Assembly: GCF_016863095.1 (NCBI RefSeq)
Contig: NZ_BOOF01000013.1
Span: forward strand, 1 to 64,000
DNA: 64,000 bases
Origin: Microbispora siamensis
GTDB lineage: Bacteria > Actinomycetota > Actinomycetes > Streptosporangiales > Streptosporangiaceae
Direction of reading: 5' to 3'
Under the pieces are notes generated by a model, which had not been told where the DNA came from, did not search any database, and saw nothing but the letters and a program-made list of their open reading frames with translations. Every line of letters begins with the position of its first letter. The stretch's first letter is position 1. This document shows positions 1 through 7,471 of this stretch, in pieces. A program made the translations under genes and the position numbers.

Positions 1-1
1 G

Positions 2-64
2 CGCCGCAGACGCATCGAGAAACTGATCATCCTCAACGGCCGAGGCACCCCTCTCGGGGCGTGA
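2..64 (+). CDS. possible C-terminal tail of an upstream gene (partial)
   Basis: An open frame enters from the window edge and stops at a TGA at 62-64. It would encode about 20 residues rich in arginine and then hydrophobic residues, ending Gly-Ala. The next gene starts 40 bases downstream in the same direction, so this could be the end of a co-transcribed gene. The piece is too short to assign a family, and it could be a chance frame. Confidence 0.3.
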   Translation, partial: RRRRIEKLIILNGRGTPLGA

Positions 65-104
65 ACACCTGAGCGCGCGGGCGGATCAACGCTCCCCGCG
101 ACAC

Positions 105-857
105 GTGTCATGGGCCCCCATCTCACCCCCGACATCGACATCCGCCCCTCAGGAGGTGGCGACCATCAACCGACCCAGGCAACCGACGCCGGTCCGGCGT
201 CCGATTTGGGGCCGCGTGCTCGCCCTCACGGTCGCGTTCGCGCTCGGCGCGATCGTCGCCGGCGGGGTGGTGTTCGTAGTGACCCGGCCGAGCTCGATCG
301 AGCAGATGGCCGACCAGATCCGCGCCGAGTCCGCCCTCCGGGACAAGACGCAGATCAAGACCCTGACGGAGCTGGCCCGCACCACGCGGGACCGGCTCCT
401 TCCCGTACTGGAAGGCCTGAACCGGGTCATGCCCGCGGACGGCACGGCCGGCCCCGCCGCGGTCACCTCCGGCGACGTCGCGAGCTGGCGGAAGACGGCG
501 GACGCCGCCGTCGAGAGCTTCGCCGACCCGCCGTCCGGAGAGACCGCCACCAACGTGGCGAGGTCGAGCCTCACCTCCGCCGTGCGGCAGCTCGCCACCG
601 CCGTCGACACCTACGCGACCGCGCGGGAGCTCACCGGGCCGGCTCACGAGACCGTGCTGGACCTCGCCGCACGGCAACGCGCCGACGCGCTGTTCACCTG
701 GTCGATCGGAGCCACCGCCCTCGACGCCGTGAACATCGACGCGGGCTACGGACATCAGCACGTGTTCCTGCCGGCCGCGCCCGGCGACGGGGTGCTCACC
801 CCCGACTCCGAACCCGAGGGAAACCACAACGAGCACGAAGGGCACCACGACTCGTGA
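105..857 (+). CDS. membrane-anchored extracytoplasmic protein of unknown function
   Basis: The product is 250 aa. A basic N-terminus is followed by one transmembrane segment at about residues 36-60 and then a soluble, mostly helical region, giving an N-in, C-out anchor. The last 20 residues are rich in His, Glu, Asn and Asp, which could bind metal; that is inference. I recognise no family. The stop codon overlaps the GTG of the next gene, so the two are translationally coupled and probably act together at the envelope. The start is uncertain: GTG at 105 has no clear ribosome binding site, while a perfect AGGAGG at 151-156 abuts an in-frame GTG at 156 and lies 8 nt before an ATC at 165. Confidence 0.7.
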   Translation: MSWAPISPPTSTSAPQEVATINRPRQPTPVRRPIWGRVLALTVAFALGAIVAGGVVFVVTRPSSIEQMADQIRAESALRDKTQIKTLTELARTTRDRLLPVLEGLNRVMPADGTAGPAAVTSGDVASWRKTADAAVESFADPPSGETATNVARSSLTSAVRQLATAVDTYATARELTGPAHETVLDLAARQRADALFTWSIGATALDAVNIDAGYGHQHVFLPAAPGDGVLTPDSEPEGNHNEHEGHHDS

Positions 858-1477
858 ACAAGGCATTGCGCTACACCATCGCCCTCCTGTTGGCAGGGCT
901 CGCCCTGATGCTCGGCGCGCCTGCGGCCTCCGCCCACGGCGGGCCGATCAAACTGGAGGTGACCGGGGACGGCGCGGACAACGTCAACGTCCTGGTCACC
1001 TACAAGGAGGACGACCACCCCGTCACGGCGATCGTCATGGCGACGCTGGTCGCCAAGTCCACCGACGGCCGCTCCTTCGGACCGGTGCCGCTCAGGTCGG
1101 CGCCCGAGGGCCAGAACCTCTACCACGCCGCCGAACCGCTGCCGGCCGGCGAGTGGAAGGTCACCGTGAAGGCGACCGAGCCCTCCAAGGCGAGCAAGAC
1201 GGTGAAGGTGAAGGCAGGAGTGGTCGCGGCCGCCCCCCAGCCGGCGACGACCACGCTCGCACCGGACAAGGCGGCGGCGACCGGCCCCGCGCCCGACCAG
1301 GCCGCGACCGGCGCCTCCGGGACGGGCAAGACGGTGGACAGGGCGGCGACCGCGTCCGCGCAAGAGGCGGACGATTCGACGCCGCTCAAGATCGGCCTCA
1401 TCGCTTTCGCGGCGGTTGTCGCCGTCGCGGCCTGGATCGTCCTCGCCCGTCGCAAGAACCTGTACAGCCGGCGCTGA
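854..1477 (+). CDS. secreted Ig-fold (YtkA/CopC-like) protein with C-terminal membrane anchor
   Basis: The 207-aa product has a classical signal peptide (charged start, about 18 hydrophobic residues, cleavage after Ala-Ser-Ala). A beta-rich domain begins with His at about 24-120. An Ala/Thr/Pro/Gln-rich linker follows, and one transmembrane helix sits just before the final Arg-rich tail. The beta domain resembles YtkA/CopC-type Ig folds that sit outside the membrane near metal or redox systems; this is a low-level resemblance, not a firm assignment. The GTG start overlaps the preceding stop (GTGA), so it is the second gene of a coupled pair. With the upstream His-rich protein it may form an envelope metal-handling pair. 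Confidence 0.7.
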   Translation: MNKALRYTIALLLAGLALMLGAPAASAHGGPIKLEVTGDGADNVNVLVTYKEDDHPVTAIVMATLVAKSTDGRSFGPVPLRSAPEGQNLYHAAEPLPAGEWKVTVKATEPSKASKTVKVKAGVVAAAPQPATTTLAPDKAAATGPAPDQAATGASGTGKTVDRAATASAQEADDSTPLKIGLIAFAAVVAVAAWIVLARRKNLYSRR

Positions 1478-1984
1478 GTGCGGCGCGATCCACGACCCGG
1501 CCCCTGCCGGAGGCGAGGCCGCGCCCGCTGCCACCGCCATCGCGCACGCGGCGACGCACCGCCGCCGGCCGCCCGTACGGCACCTCGAACGGGCGGCCGG
1601 CGGACCCCGCCCGGCCGGCGGAGGCGGGGTATGGCCGTCCGAGCGCCCTGACGGCCCGGAGGGGAAGGGCCCGGGGGAAAGGCGCCGCAGGGGAAGCACG
1701 GGAGGGGGGATCCCGGCGGGCGTTCGGACGGCCTGGGTACGCTCCGGCCGGTCAGGCACCGGCCGTCGCGAAGATCAGGAATCTGCTCGCTCCAGCGTCA
1801 TCACTCGGCTCTCCGTCACCGGCCTCGGCCACCACGCCGCCCAGCGTGTCGGAAACAGGCCGATGCGAGAATGAGAAGTCGGCTCCTCGCGCGCCGCTCA
1901 CCTGTCAGCCGGCCTCGGCCACCCGTATCGACCGGGGGACGGGAACCGCCGTCGCGGAGACGGGGACCACGCGGCGCGGGCCGC
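1478..1984. other. 507-base stretch without a supported gene
   Basis: The stretch lies between a rightward and a leftward gene, so it is a convergent 3' region. Open frames exist on both strands, but they are Arg/Pro/Gly-rich, lack plausible starts and resemble no protein. GC-rich inverted segments around 1590-1640 could act as terminators, but none has clear symmetry. I see no tRNA or known RNA in it. Confidence 0.6.
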
Positions 1985-2380
1985 TCAGGAAGCGGCCGGG
2001 GTGAAGACGCCGAAGAGGTTGCCGGACGTGTCGTGGAGGTAGGCGAAGTCGGGGCCGCCCTCGATGCCCACGACCTGGCTGAGCACCTTCCCTCCCAGTG
2101 CCTCCACCTTCCGGCAGGTCTCGGCCACGTCCTGCACGAGCACGGTGAAGACGGCGTGGCCGGGCATGTCGCCACGGGTGCCGAACACGCCGCCACGCAG
2201 CTCGTCGTCACCGTCATAGCTGATGAGCCGGTAGTCCATGCCCACGGCGGCCGAGTCCTCGGCGGTCCGGAACCGCCAGCCGAACAGGTCGCCGTAGAAC
2301 CGCTGGACGCCATCGGGGTCGTCGCTCGCGATCTCGAACCAGGCGACCGTGTTGACGGCGGGGGCGGCGGGAGTGGTCAT
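1985..2380 (-). CDS. VOC family (glyoxalase/bleomycin-resistance fold) protein
   Basis: The 131-aa product fits a single vicinal-oxygen-chelate protein made of two beta-alpha-beta-beta-beta modules. The N-terminal module has a Trp-Phe-Glu-Ile strand and a Phe-Tyr-Gly-Asp-Leu-Phe-Gly-Trp helix. The C-terminal module ends with Asp-Thr-Ser-Gly-Asn-Leu-Phe-Gly, the usual second metal-side motif, although the terminal glutamate common in metal-dependent members is not obvious. The ATG at 2380 is preceded by an AGAGAAAGAGA ribosome binding site. Two WYL regulators lie upstream in the same direction; WYL (YafY-type) regulators often neighbour VOC genes, so it may be their target. The substrate is unknown. 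Confidence 0.85.
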   Translation of the reverse strand: MTTPAAPAVNTVAWFEIASDDPDGVQRFYGDLFGWRFRTAEDSAAVGMDYRLISYDGDDELRGGVFGTRGDMPGHAVFTVLVQDVAETCRKVEALGGKVLSQVVGIEGGPDFAYLHDTSGNLFGVFTPAAS

Positions 2381-2578
2381 CGTCGGTCTCTTTCTCTGTT
2401 GCCTTCTGGGGGGATCAATCTCCTGTGCGACGGCAGCGGCGGGCGGGCGTGACGAGCGGGGAAGGCGCTCGATCGACCGTGGCCGGTCCGTCGTCGCATG
2501 AGTAGAGTCTCCCGACCTTCGGCGACACCCCCCTGTCGGTGTTTCCAGAAATTCACGAACATCTTTTCGAATCACCGG

Positions 2579-3292
2579 TCAATCGAGCACCGGCGTCCGC
2601 GCGATCATGTCGGGCACGCCCGCGTCGAACGCCTCCAAGGGCCGGCCGGGCACCGGATCTTCGGTGAGGACGGCCTCGGCGATCCGGTCGAGCCGGAAGA
2701 CGCGGACGGCGTCGCGCAGCCGGCACCAGGCCACCAGGTACCACCACCCGCTCCGCCCGCCGACGAACGCCCCGGGCTCCACACTTCTGGTGGTCAGCAC
2801 GCCCTGCGCGTCGCCGTAGTGGATGCGTAAGACGACGCCCTTGAGCAGGGCCTCCTCGATGACCCTGCCGATCGACCCGGTGTATCGGGACTCCGGCTTG
2901 TCCTCGGTGAGGATCTGCACCCGGGCGGCCAGTTGCCGGGCCCGCTCCCCCTCGGGGCCGGGCATGGCGGCGACGAGTTTGCGCAGCGCGCTGCGCGCCT
3001 CGTCGGCGAAGGGCTGCTGTTCTGTGCGGCTGAGAGCGATCGCCACCGCCACGGCCTCGGCGGGGGTGAAGTTGAGCGGGGGCAGGGACATGCTCTTGTC
3101 CAGCGCGTACCCTCCCCTGCGCCCGACCTCCGCGTAGATCGGCACGCCGGCCTGCTGCAGCGCGGAGATGTCCCGCTCGATGGTCCGCGAGCTCACCTCG
3201 AAGCGCAGGGCGAGCTCACGCGCGGACCGGCAGCGCGGGGAGATCGCCCGCAGGTCCTCGACGATCGCGTAGAGCCGGTCGGTACGGTTCAC
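2579..3292 (-). CDS. YafY-type transcriptional regulator with HTH and WYL domains
   Basis: The 237-aa product has an N-terminal winged helix (about 1-60) with the typical RELALRFEVSSRTIERDI-type recognition segment, a middle helical region, and a WYL domain at about 140-200 whose signature reads Trp-Trp-Tyr-Leu-Val-Ala-Trp-Cys. WYL domains sense small ligands or nucleic acids and switch the HTH. GTG at 3292 is chosen because family members begin a few residues before the first helix; an upstream in-frame start would add 20 residues unlike the family. It is followed at 107 nt upstream by a shorter paralogue and downstream by a VOC gene. It is probably autoregulated. Confidence 0.88.
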   Translation of the reverse strand: MNRTDRLYAIVEDLRAISPRCRSARELALRFEVSSRTIERDISALQQAGVPIYAEVGRRGGYALDKSMSLPPLNFTPAEAVAVAIALSRTEQQPFADEARSALRKLVAAMPGPEGERARQLAARVQILTEDKPESRYTGSIGRVIEEALLKGVVLRIHYGDAQGVLTTRSVEPGAFVGGRSGWWYLVAWCRLRDAVRVFRLDRIAEAVLTEDPVPGRPLEAFDAGVPDMIARTPVLD

Positions 3293-3398
3293 GCCGCAGA
3301 GGGTAGGCCACCCCACCGACATTTCTCGCTGACGCGTTCGACTACCGCACATCGACGCACGTCAGCACGGACATCCGAGCGGCGCCCGTTCAGCCGGC

Positions 3399-3857
3399 TC
3401 AGCCGCCGACGGCCTCGGCGAGCTCGGCCAGGCGGTCGCGCCCCGGCTCGGGGAAGCGCTCGTCCATGACCTCGGCCCACGAGATCCGGTCGAGCCGGAA
3501 GACGCGCACGTCGTCGCGCAGCCGGCACCAGGCCACCAGATACCAGTGCCCGCCGCGGCCACCGAGGCAGATGCTGGGCTCGACGTCCCTGACGGTGGGC
3601 ACGCCCTTGCTGTTGACGTACTCCAGGCGCAGCACGTGCCGCCCGCGCAGCGCCCTGTCGATGGCGCGCTTCACGGCGTCGGGGCCCGCGAGCGCGTACC
3701 CACCCTGGTCGAGCCGGATCGGGACACCGGCCTCCCGGAGTTTCGCGACGTCGCGCACGACGGTGCTCTTGCTGACCCCGAGGCGCGAGGCGAGCTCGCG
3801 GGCCGACAGGCATCCGCCGGATTCCAGCTCCTTCACCAGCGCGTCGCGGCGTTTCAT
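3399..3857 (-). CDS. minimal HTH-WYL regulator, short paralogue
   Basis: The 152-aa product has an N-terminal HTH (about 1-55, with a Ser-Lys-Ser-Thr-Val-Val-Arg-Asp recognition helix). This is joined almost directly to a WYL core (about 72-135) reading Trp-Tyr-Leu-Val-Ala-Trp-Cys-Arg-Leu-Arg-Asp, nearly the same as the neighbouring 237-aa regulator. The roughly 80-residue middle region of ordinary YafY proteins is missing. The frame is intact from ATG to TGA, so this looks like a genuine compact form and not a broken gene. The two regulators are probably an old tandem duplication. They may cross-regulate or heterodimerise, which is inference. Confidence 0.82.
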   Translation of the reverse strand: MKRRDALVKELESGGCLSARELASRLGVSKSTVVRDVAKLREAGVPIRLDQGGYALAGPDAVKRAIDRALRGRHVLRLEYVNSKGVPTVRDVEPSICLGGRGGHWYLVAWCRLRDDVRVFRLDRISWAEVMDERFPEPGRDRLAELAEAVGG

Positions 3858-3926
3858 GATTCGACGCTACGTCGATCAGTCCGGCGAAACCCGCCCAACA
3901 CACCTCACTCGGACGCCACAGCACTA

Positions 3927-4943
3927 TCACCCCAAGTCTGCAGTAGTCCCCCAGGGACGGGTGTTGCGGATGCGCTCGGGCGGTATGCCGCACAGGGCCG
4001 TGCGCTCGCACCCGAACCGCTGCCAGTCGAGCTGGCCGGGCGCGTGAGCGTCGGAGTCGATCGCGAACTCGCAGCCCATCTCGTACGCCAGCCGCATCAG
4101 GCGCTTGGGCGGGTCGAGCCGGTCGGGCCGGGAGTTGATCTCCACCGCGACCCCGAACCGCCGGCACGCCTCGAAGACGATCTCGGCGTCGAACCGCGAC
4201 TCCGGCCGCCCCCGTCCGCGTACGACGCGGCCGGTGCAGTGCCCGAGTACGTCCACGTGGGGGTCGGCCACCGCCGTGACCATCCGCCGGGTCATGTCCG
4301 CGGCGTCCATCCGCAGCAGCGAGTGGACGCTCGCCACAACGACGTCGAGCCGTTCGAGCAGCTCTGGCTCCTGGTCGAGCGAGCCGTCGGTGTTGATGTC
4401 CACCTCGATGCCGGTCAGGACGCGGAACGGCGGGCCGCCGTCCCCCGCGTACCGCTCGTTGAGTTCGGCGACCACGTCGAGCTGCCGCCGCAGCCGGTCG
4501 GCGGACAGGCCGCGCGCGACCGTCAGCCGGGGCGAGTGGTCGGTCAGCGCCAGGTACTCGTGACCGAGCGAGCGGGCGGCGTCGGCCATCTCCTCGATGG
4601 GCGATCCGCCGTCCGACCAGTCGGAGTGGCTGTGGAAGTCGCCGCGCAGCGCCGAGCGCAGCGCCTGCGCGGCCTCGTCGAGGTCGACGTCCTTGGTGTC
4701 CTCGAGCCGCCGCAGGTAGGTGGGCACGGCGCCGTCCAGCGCCTCGGTGATGGCCAGGGCCGTGACCTTGCCGATGCCCCGCATGTCGGTCAGGCCACCG
4801 GTGCGCGCGAGCCGCACCAGTTCCTCCCGGGGCAGGCCCTCGATCGCGGCGGCGGCGCCCCGGAAGGCGCGCACGCGGTAGGTCGGCTCGCCGGCCCGTT
4901 CCAGCAGGAAGGCGATGCGCTTCAGCGCCTCGACGGGATCCAC
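3927..4943 (-). CDS. PHP-domain phosphoesterase with N-terminal helix-hairpin-helix (PolX C-terminal type)
   Basis: The 338-aa product starts with a DNA-polymerase-X-like 8-kDa/HhH module (about 1-95; the GIGKVTALAI-type hairpin is visible). It continues into a PHP metallo-phosphoesterase domain (about 105-330). PHP metal ligands are clear: Asp-Phe-His-Ser-His at the first motif, Ala-Leu-Thr-Asp-His-Ser-Pro, Gly-Ile-Glu-Val-Asp, Val-Ala-Ser-Val-His-Ser, and the last Asp-Ser-Asp-Ala-His. No polymerase palm is present. The likely role is a DNA-end or phosphate-ester hydrolase, but the substrate is unknown. GTG at 4943 is chosen because actinobacterial homologues usually begin Met-Asp-Pro-Val-Glu-Ala-Leu; an in-frame ATG at 4988 is the alternative. 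Confidence 0.9.
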   Translation of the reverse strand: MDPVEALKRIAFLLERAGEPTYRVRAFRGAAAAIEGLPREELVRLARTGGLTDMRGIGKVTALAITEALDGAVPTYLRRLEDTKDVDLDEAAQALRSALRGDFHSHSDWSDGGSPIEEMADAARSLGHEYLALTDHSPRLTVARGLSADRLRRQLDVVAELNERYAGDGGPPFRVLTGIEVDINTDGSLDQEPELLERLDVVVASVHSLLRMDAADMTRRMVTAVADPHVDVLGHCTGRVVRGRGRPESRFDAEIVFEACRRFGVAVEINSRPDRLDPPKRLMRLAYEMGCEFAIDSDAHAPGQLDWQRFGCERTALCGIPPERIRNTRPWGTTADLG

Positions 4944-5065
4944 ATCCGGCACGCTACCCGCCGTACGGAGTCTCAGCCGGGCGGACATAACAGACTCGTC
5001 AGGAACCCCGCACCAGCCTGTCCCGTTCGTCCAACCAGACGATAATGTGTGCCGATCTCGACAGC

Positions 5066-5070
5066 AGGAG
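5066..5070 (+). promoter_or_regulatory. AGGAG ribosome binding site that decides a TTG start
   Basis: AGGAG sits 5 nt before an in-frame TTG at 5076. The longer alternative (GTG at 5049) has no Shine-Dalgarno sequence, so I start the YgiB-like gene at the TTG. Confidence 0.55.
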
Positions 5071-5075
5071 CCCGA

Positions 5076-5552
5076 TTGGCAGAACCCGGGGAGAGCCCCC
5101 CACCGAAGACGACGCCACCCGACGGCTCCTCCCTGCCCACCCATCCCATGGCCATGGGCACGCCGCGGCCGGAGACGCCGCCGCCGTCGAGCGGCATCAA
5201 GTCCTCCACGGCGATCAAGCTCGGCACCCTGGGCGTGCTGTCCGTCCTCGTCGTCGGCTTCTGCGCGGCGCAGGACGACTACGAGGAGGTCGGCGCGGAC
5301 TGCGTGGACACCTCGACACTCAACCCGGACGGGTCGTACGTGGTCGTCGACGACGACTACTGCGACGACGACGGCCACAGCCACTACTCCGGCTCGCACG
5401 GCGCGTACCGCTGGTATTACGGCGGCACCCGCAGCGGCGGCCGGGTCTACCGCGGCACGACGGTCAAACCGGCCGACGCCCAGATCACGACCCGGTCGGG
5501 GCGGGTCGTGCAGCGGGGCGGCTTCGGCTTCCACTCCGGCGGCGGCGGCTGA
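5076..5552 (+). CDS. YgiB/YjfM-like (DUF1190-related) membrane protein
   Basis: The 158-aa product has a Pro-rich cytoplasmic N-terminus and one hydrophobic segment at about 43-60. An outer part follows that is rich in Asp, Tyr, His and Gly, with paired cysteines (Asp-Cys-Val-Asp and Asp-Tyr-Cys-Asp). The C-terminus reads Arg-Gly-Gly-Phe-Gly followed by Gly-rich sequence. The RGGFG tail and acidic Cys-containing segment recall enterobacterial YgiB. In E. coli ygiB and yjfM lie next to ATP-grasp genes (ygiC, yjfC), as this gene lies 4 nt before a YgiC-like gene here. The homology is weak on sequence alone and rests largely on this neighbourhood. There is no proper lipobox at the Cys after the membrane segment. 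Confidence 0.6.
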   Translation: MAEPGESPPPKTTPPDGSSLPTHPMAMGTPRPETPPPSSGIKSSTAIKLGTLGVLSVLVVGFCAAQDDYEEVGADCVDTSTLNPDGSYVVVDDDYCDDDGHSHYSGSHGAYRWYYGGTRSGGRVYRGTTVKPADAQITTRSGRVVQRGGFGFHSGGGG

Positions 5553-5556
5553 GCAC

Positions 5557-6720
5557 GTGCGCAGGCTGACCTCGGCGCCCAGGGAGAACTGGGCCGCCCT
5601 CATCGAGTCGCAGGGGCTCGCGTTCCACCGCTCCGCCCACCCCGAGGGCCTCACCCGGCCCTACTGGGACGAGAGCGTCCACTACGTCTTCACGATGGAG
5701 GAGGTCCTCGCCCTGGAGGAGCAGGTCGAGGAACTCCACCGGATGTGCCTGGCCGCGGCCGACCACATCGTGGCCTCCGGCCGGTTCGCCGACCTCGGCA
5801 TCCCGCCGCACTGCCGCGCGGCCGTCGCGGAGTCGTGGCGGCGGCGCGACCCGCACGTCTTCGGCCGGTTCGACCTGCGCTACGACGGCACGGGACCGGC
5901 CAAGCTGCTGGAGTACAACGCCGACACCCCGACCAGCCTGGTCGAGAGCTCCGTCGTGCAGTGGTTCTGGCTGAAGGACGTGTATCCCGAAGACGACCAG
6001 TGGAACTCGATCCACGAGCGGCTCGTCGACCGCTGGAAGTCCCTCACGCTCCAGACGGGCCCGGCCCACTTCGCGTGGACCAGCGCCGACGAGACGGGCG
6101 AGGAGGCGATGACCATCGGCTACCTCCAGGAGACCGCGGAGCAGGCCGGGCTCGTCACGGCGGCGATCGCCATGGAGGACATCGGCTGGGACGCGCTCAA
6201 CAGGCGGTTCGTCGACATGGAGCACCGGGTCGTCCGCACGCTGTGCAAGCTGTACCCCTGGGAGTGGATCGTCGCCGAGCCGTTCGCGCCGCACGCGCTC
6301 GCGCAGCAGATCTCGATGACGTGGATCGAGCCGCTGTGGAAGATGCTGCTGTCCAACAAGGCCCTGCTGGCGATCCTATGGGAGCTCTACCCGGGCCACC
6401 CGAACCTGCTGCCCGCCTACCTCGACGGTCCCCGGGAGCTGGCCGGCGGACCCGGCTACGTGCGCAAGCCGCTGCTCGGCCGCGAGGGCGCGTCGATGCG
6501 GATCGCCGCACCGGGCGTCGAGGTGGAGACCGAGGGCGACTACGGCACCGAGGGCTTCGTCTACCAGGAGTTCCTGCCGCTGCCGGACTTCGACGGCTGG
6601 CGTCCGGTGCTCGGGGCGTGGATGGTCGACGACGAGTCGGCCGGGCTCGGCATCCGGGAGACCTCCGGCCTCGTCACCGACGACACGTCCTCTTTCGTCC
6701 CCCACCGCATCCACGGCTGA
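5557..6720 (+). CDS. glutathionylspermidine-synthase-like ATP-grasp ligase (YgiC/YjfC family)
   Basis: The 387-aa product matches the length of E. coli YgiC. Family signatures include a Tyr-Trp-Asp-Glu segment near residue 29, Phe-Asp-Leu-Arg-Tyr-Asp and Leu-Leu-Glu-Tyr-Asn-Ala-Asp-Thr-Pro-Thr (about 105-130), and near the end Lys-Pro-Leu-Leu-Gly-Arg-Glu-Gly-Ala-Ser, the ATP-grasp glycine-rich/lysine segment, followed by acidic metal ligands. The enzyme should form a peptide-like bond using ATP; the amidase half of true GspS is absent, and the acceptor is unknown. It starts at GTG 5557 behind a GGCGGCGG site, 4 nt after the YgiB-like gene, and is followed by a DUF350 gene 14 nt downstream. 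Confidence 0.9.
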   Translation: MRRLTSAPRENWAALIESQGLAFHRSAHPEGLTRPYWDESVHYVFTMEEVLALEEQVEELHRMCLAAADHIVASGRFADLGIPPHCRAAVAESWRRRDPHVFGRFDLRYDGTGPAKLLEYNADTPTSLVESSVVQWFWLKDVYPEDDQWNSIHERLVDRWKSLTLQTGPAHFAWTSADETGEEAMTIGYLQETAEQAGLVTAAIAMEDIGWDALNRRFVDMEHRVVRTLCKLYPWEWIVAEPFAPHALAQQISMTWIEPLWKMLLSNKALLAILWELYPGHPNLLPAYLDGPRELAGGPGYVRKPLLGREGASMRIAAPGVEVETEGDYGTEGFVYQEFLPLPDFDGWRPVLGAWMVDDESAGLGIRETSGLVTDDTSSFVPHRIHG

Positions 6721-6734
6721 AAGCGAAGGCCCCC

Positions 6735-7178
6735 GTGAACACCACAACCTCCATCGCCGACGTGCTCACACACGGCGCCCTGGCGATCCTCGCGTACGCC
6801 ATCCTGGGCGTGCTGCTGCTCGTCGCCGGGTTCTACGTCGTGGACCTGGCGACGCCCGGGCGCCTCAGCAAGATCATCCGTACCGATCGCAATCCCAACG
6901 CCACGGTGCTGGCCGCCTCCAGCGTCGCCGGCGTCGGGCTCGTCGTGGCGGCCTCCATCTGGTCGTCGGGCGGCGCGCTGCGCGAGGGGCTGCTCGCGAC
7001 GCTCGTGTTCGGCCTGGTGGGCATCGCCGTGCAGACGCTCGGCATGGTGGCCTTCGACAAGGTCGCCGGCATCTCGGTGCGTGAGCTCGTCCGGGAGACC
7101 ACGCTGCAGCCCGCCGCCGTCCTCCTCGGCGTGACGCACTTCTTCATCGGCCTCATCACGGCCGTCGCCGTCATCTGA
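6735..7178 (+). CDS. DUF350 family membrane protein (YjfL type)
   Basis: The 147-aa product has four transmembrane helices and the DUF350 pattern: a Gly-Phe-Tyr-Val-Val-Asp-Leu motif after helix 1, Asn-Pro-Asn-Ala before helix 2, and conserved Gly residues in the paired hydrophobic hairpins. DUF350 proteins accompany GspS-like ATP-grasp ligases in enterobacterial yjf operons and elsewhere. Here it completes a three-gene operon with the YgiB-like and YgiC-like genes. Its role is not established; a membrane partner or site of action for the ligase product is plausible. The frame ends just before the 79-bp tandem repeat. Confidence 0.88.
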   Translation: MNTTTSIADVLTHGALAILAYAILGVLLLVAGFYVVDLATPGRLSKIIRTDRNPNATVLAASSVAGVGLVVAASIWSSGGALREGLLATLVFGLVGIAVQTLGMVAFDKVAGISVRELVRETTLQPAAVLLGVTHFFIGLITAVAVI

Positions 7179-7180
7179 GC

Positions 7181-7333
7181 CGTCTACACCGGGGGACGAC
7201 CCCCGGACCCCCGCAAACGCCGGTCAGACGATCCTCGCTCCGCTGCGGGTCATCCGACCCGTCGACACCGGGGGACGACCCCCGGACCCCCGCAAGCGCC
7301 GGTCAGACGATCCTCGCTCCGCTGCGGGTCATC
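7181..7333. repeat. tandem 79-bp intergenic repeat with a perfect hairpin in each copy
   Basis: Two copies starting at 7181 and 7260 are nearly identical over more than 70 bases. I see two mismatches in the aligned core, plus short divergence at the unit border. Each copy contains CCGGGGG-ACGA-CCCCCGG, a 7-bp stem with a 4-base loop, then a shared run ending in TGCGGGTCATC. The placement directly after the DUF350 stop suggests a duplicated terminator or dispersed intergenic element. It fills most of the 293 bases between this gene and the next; nothing else is visible there except a possible promoter near 7459. Confidence 0.85.
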
Positions 7334-7471
7334 TGCCTCGTCTCGTGCCGGTGAAAGATTCATCGGCACGCGGGAGGAGGCCCAGGTGGGAGCATCGAGG
7401 GTCCCAGCGGGGAATTTCCGGGGATACGCGCGTATAGACCGTTCCCGCCCGAAGGGCCTACTCTCCTCCTC

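Noticed and set aside
110-1477. A 455-codon frame across the first two genes
   Set aside because: Only its last 207 codons (from 854) look like protein; the earlier part is Arg/Pro-rich antiphase sequence within the real gene at 105-857.
3927-5654. Extension of the PHP gene to a start at 5654
   Set aside because: The added 237 residues would overlap the YgiB-like gene and read as low-complexity Val/Arg/Asp sequence; family members begin near 4943.
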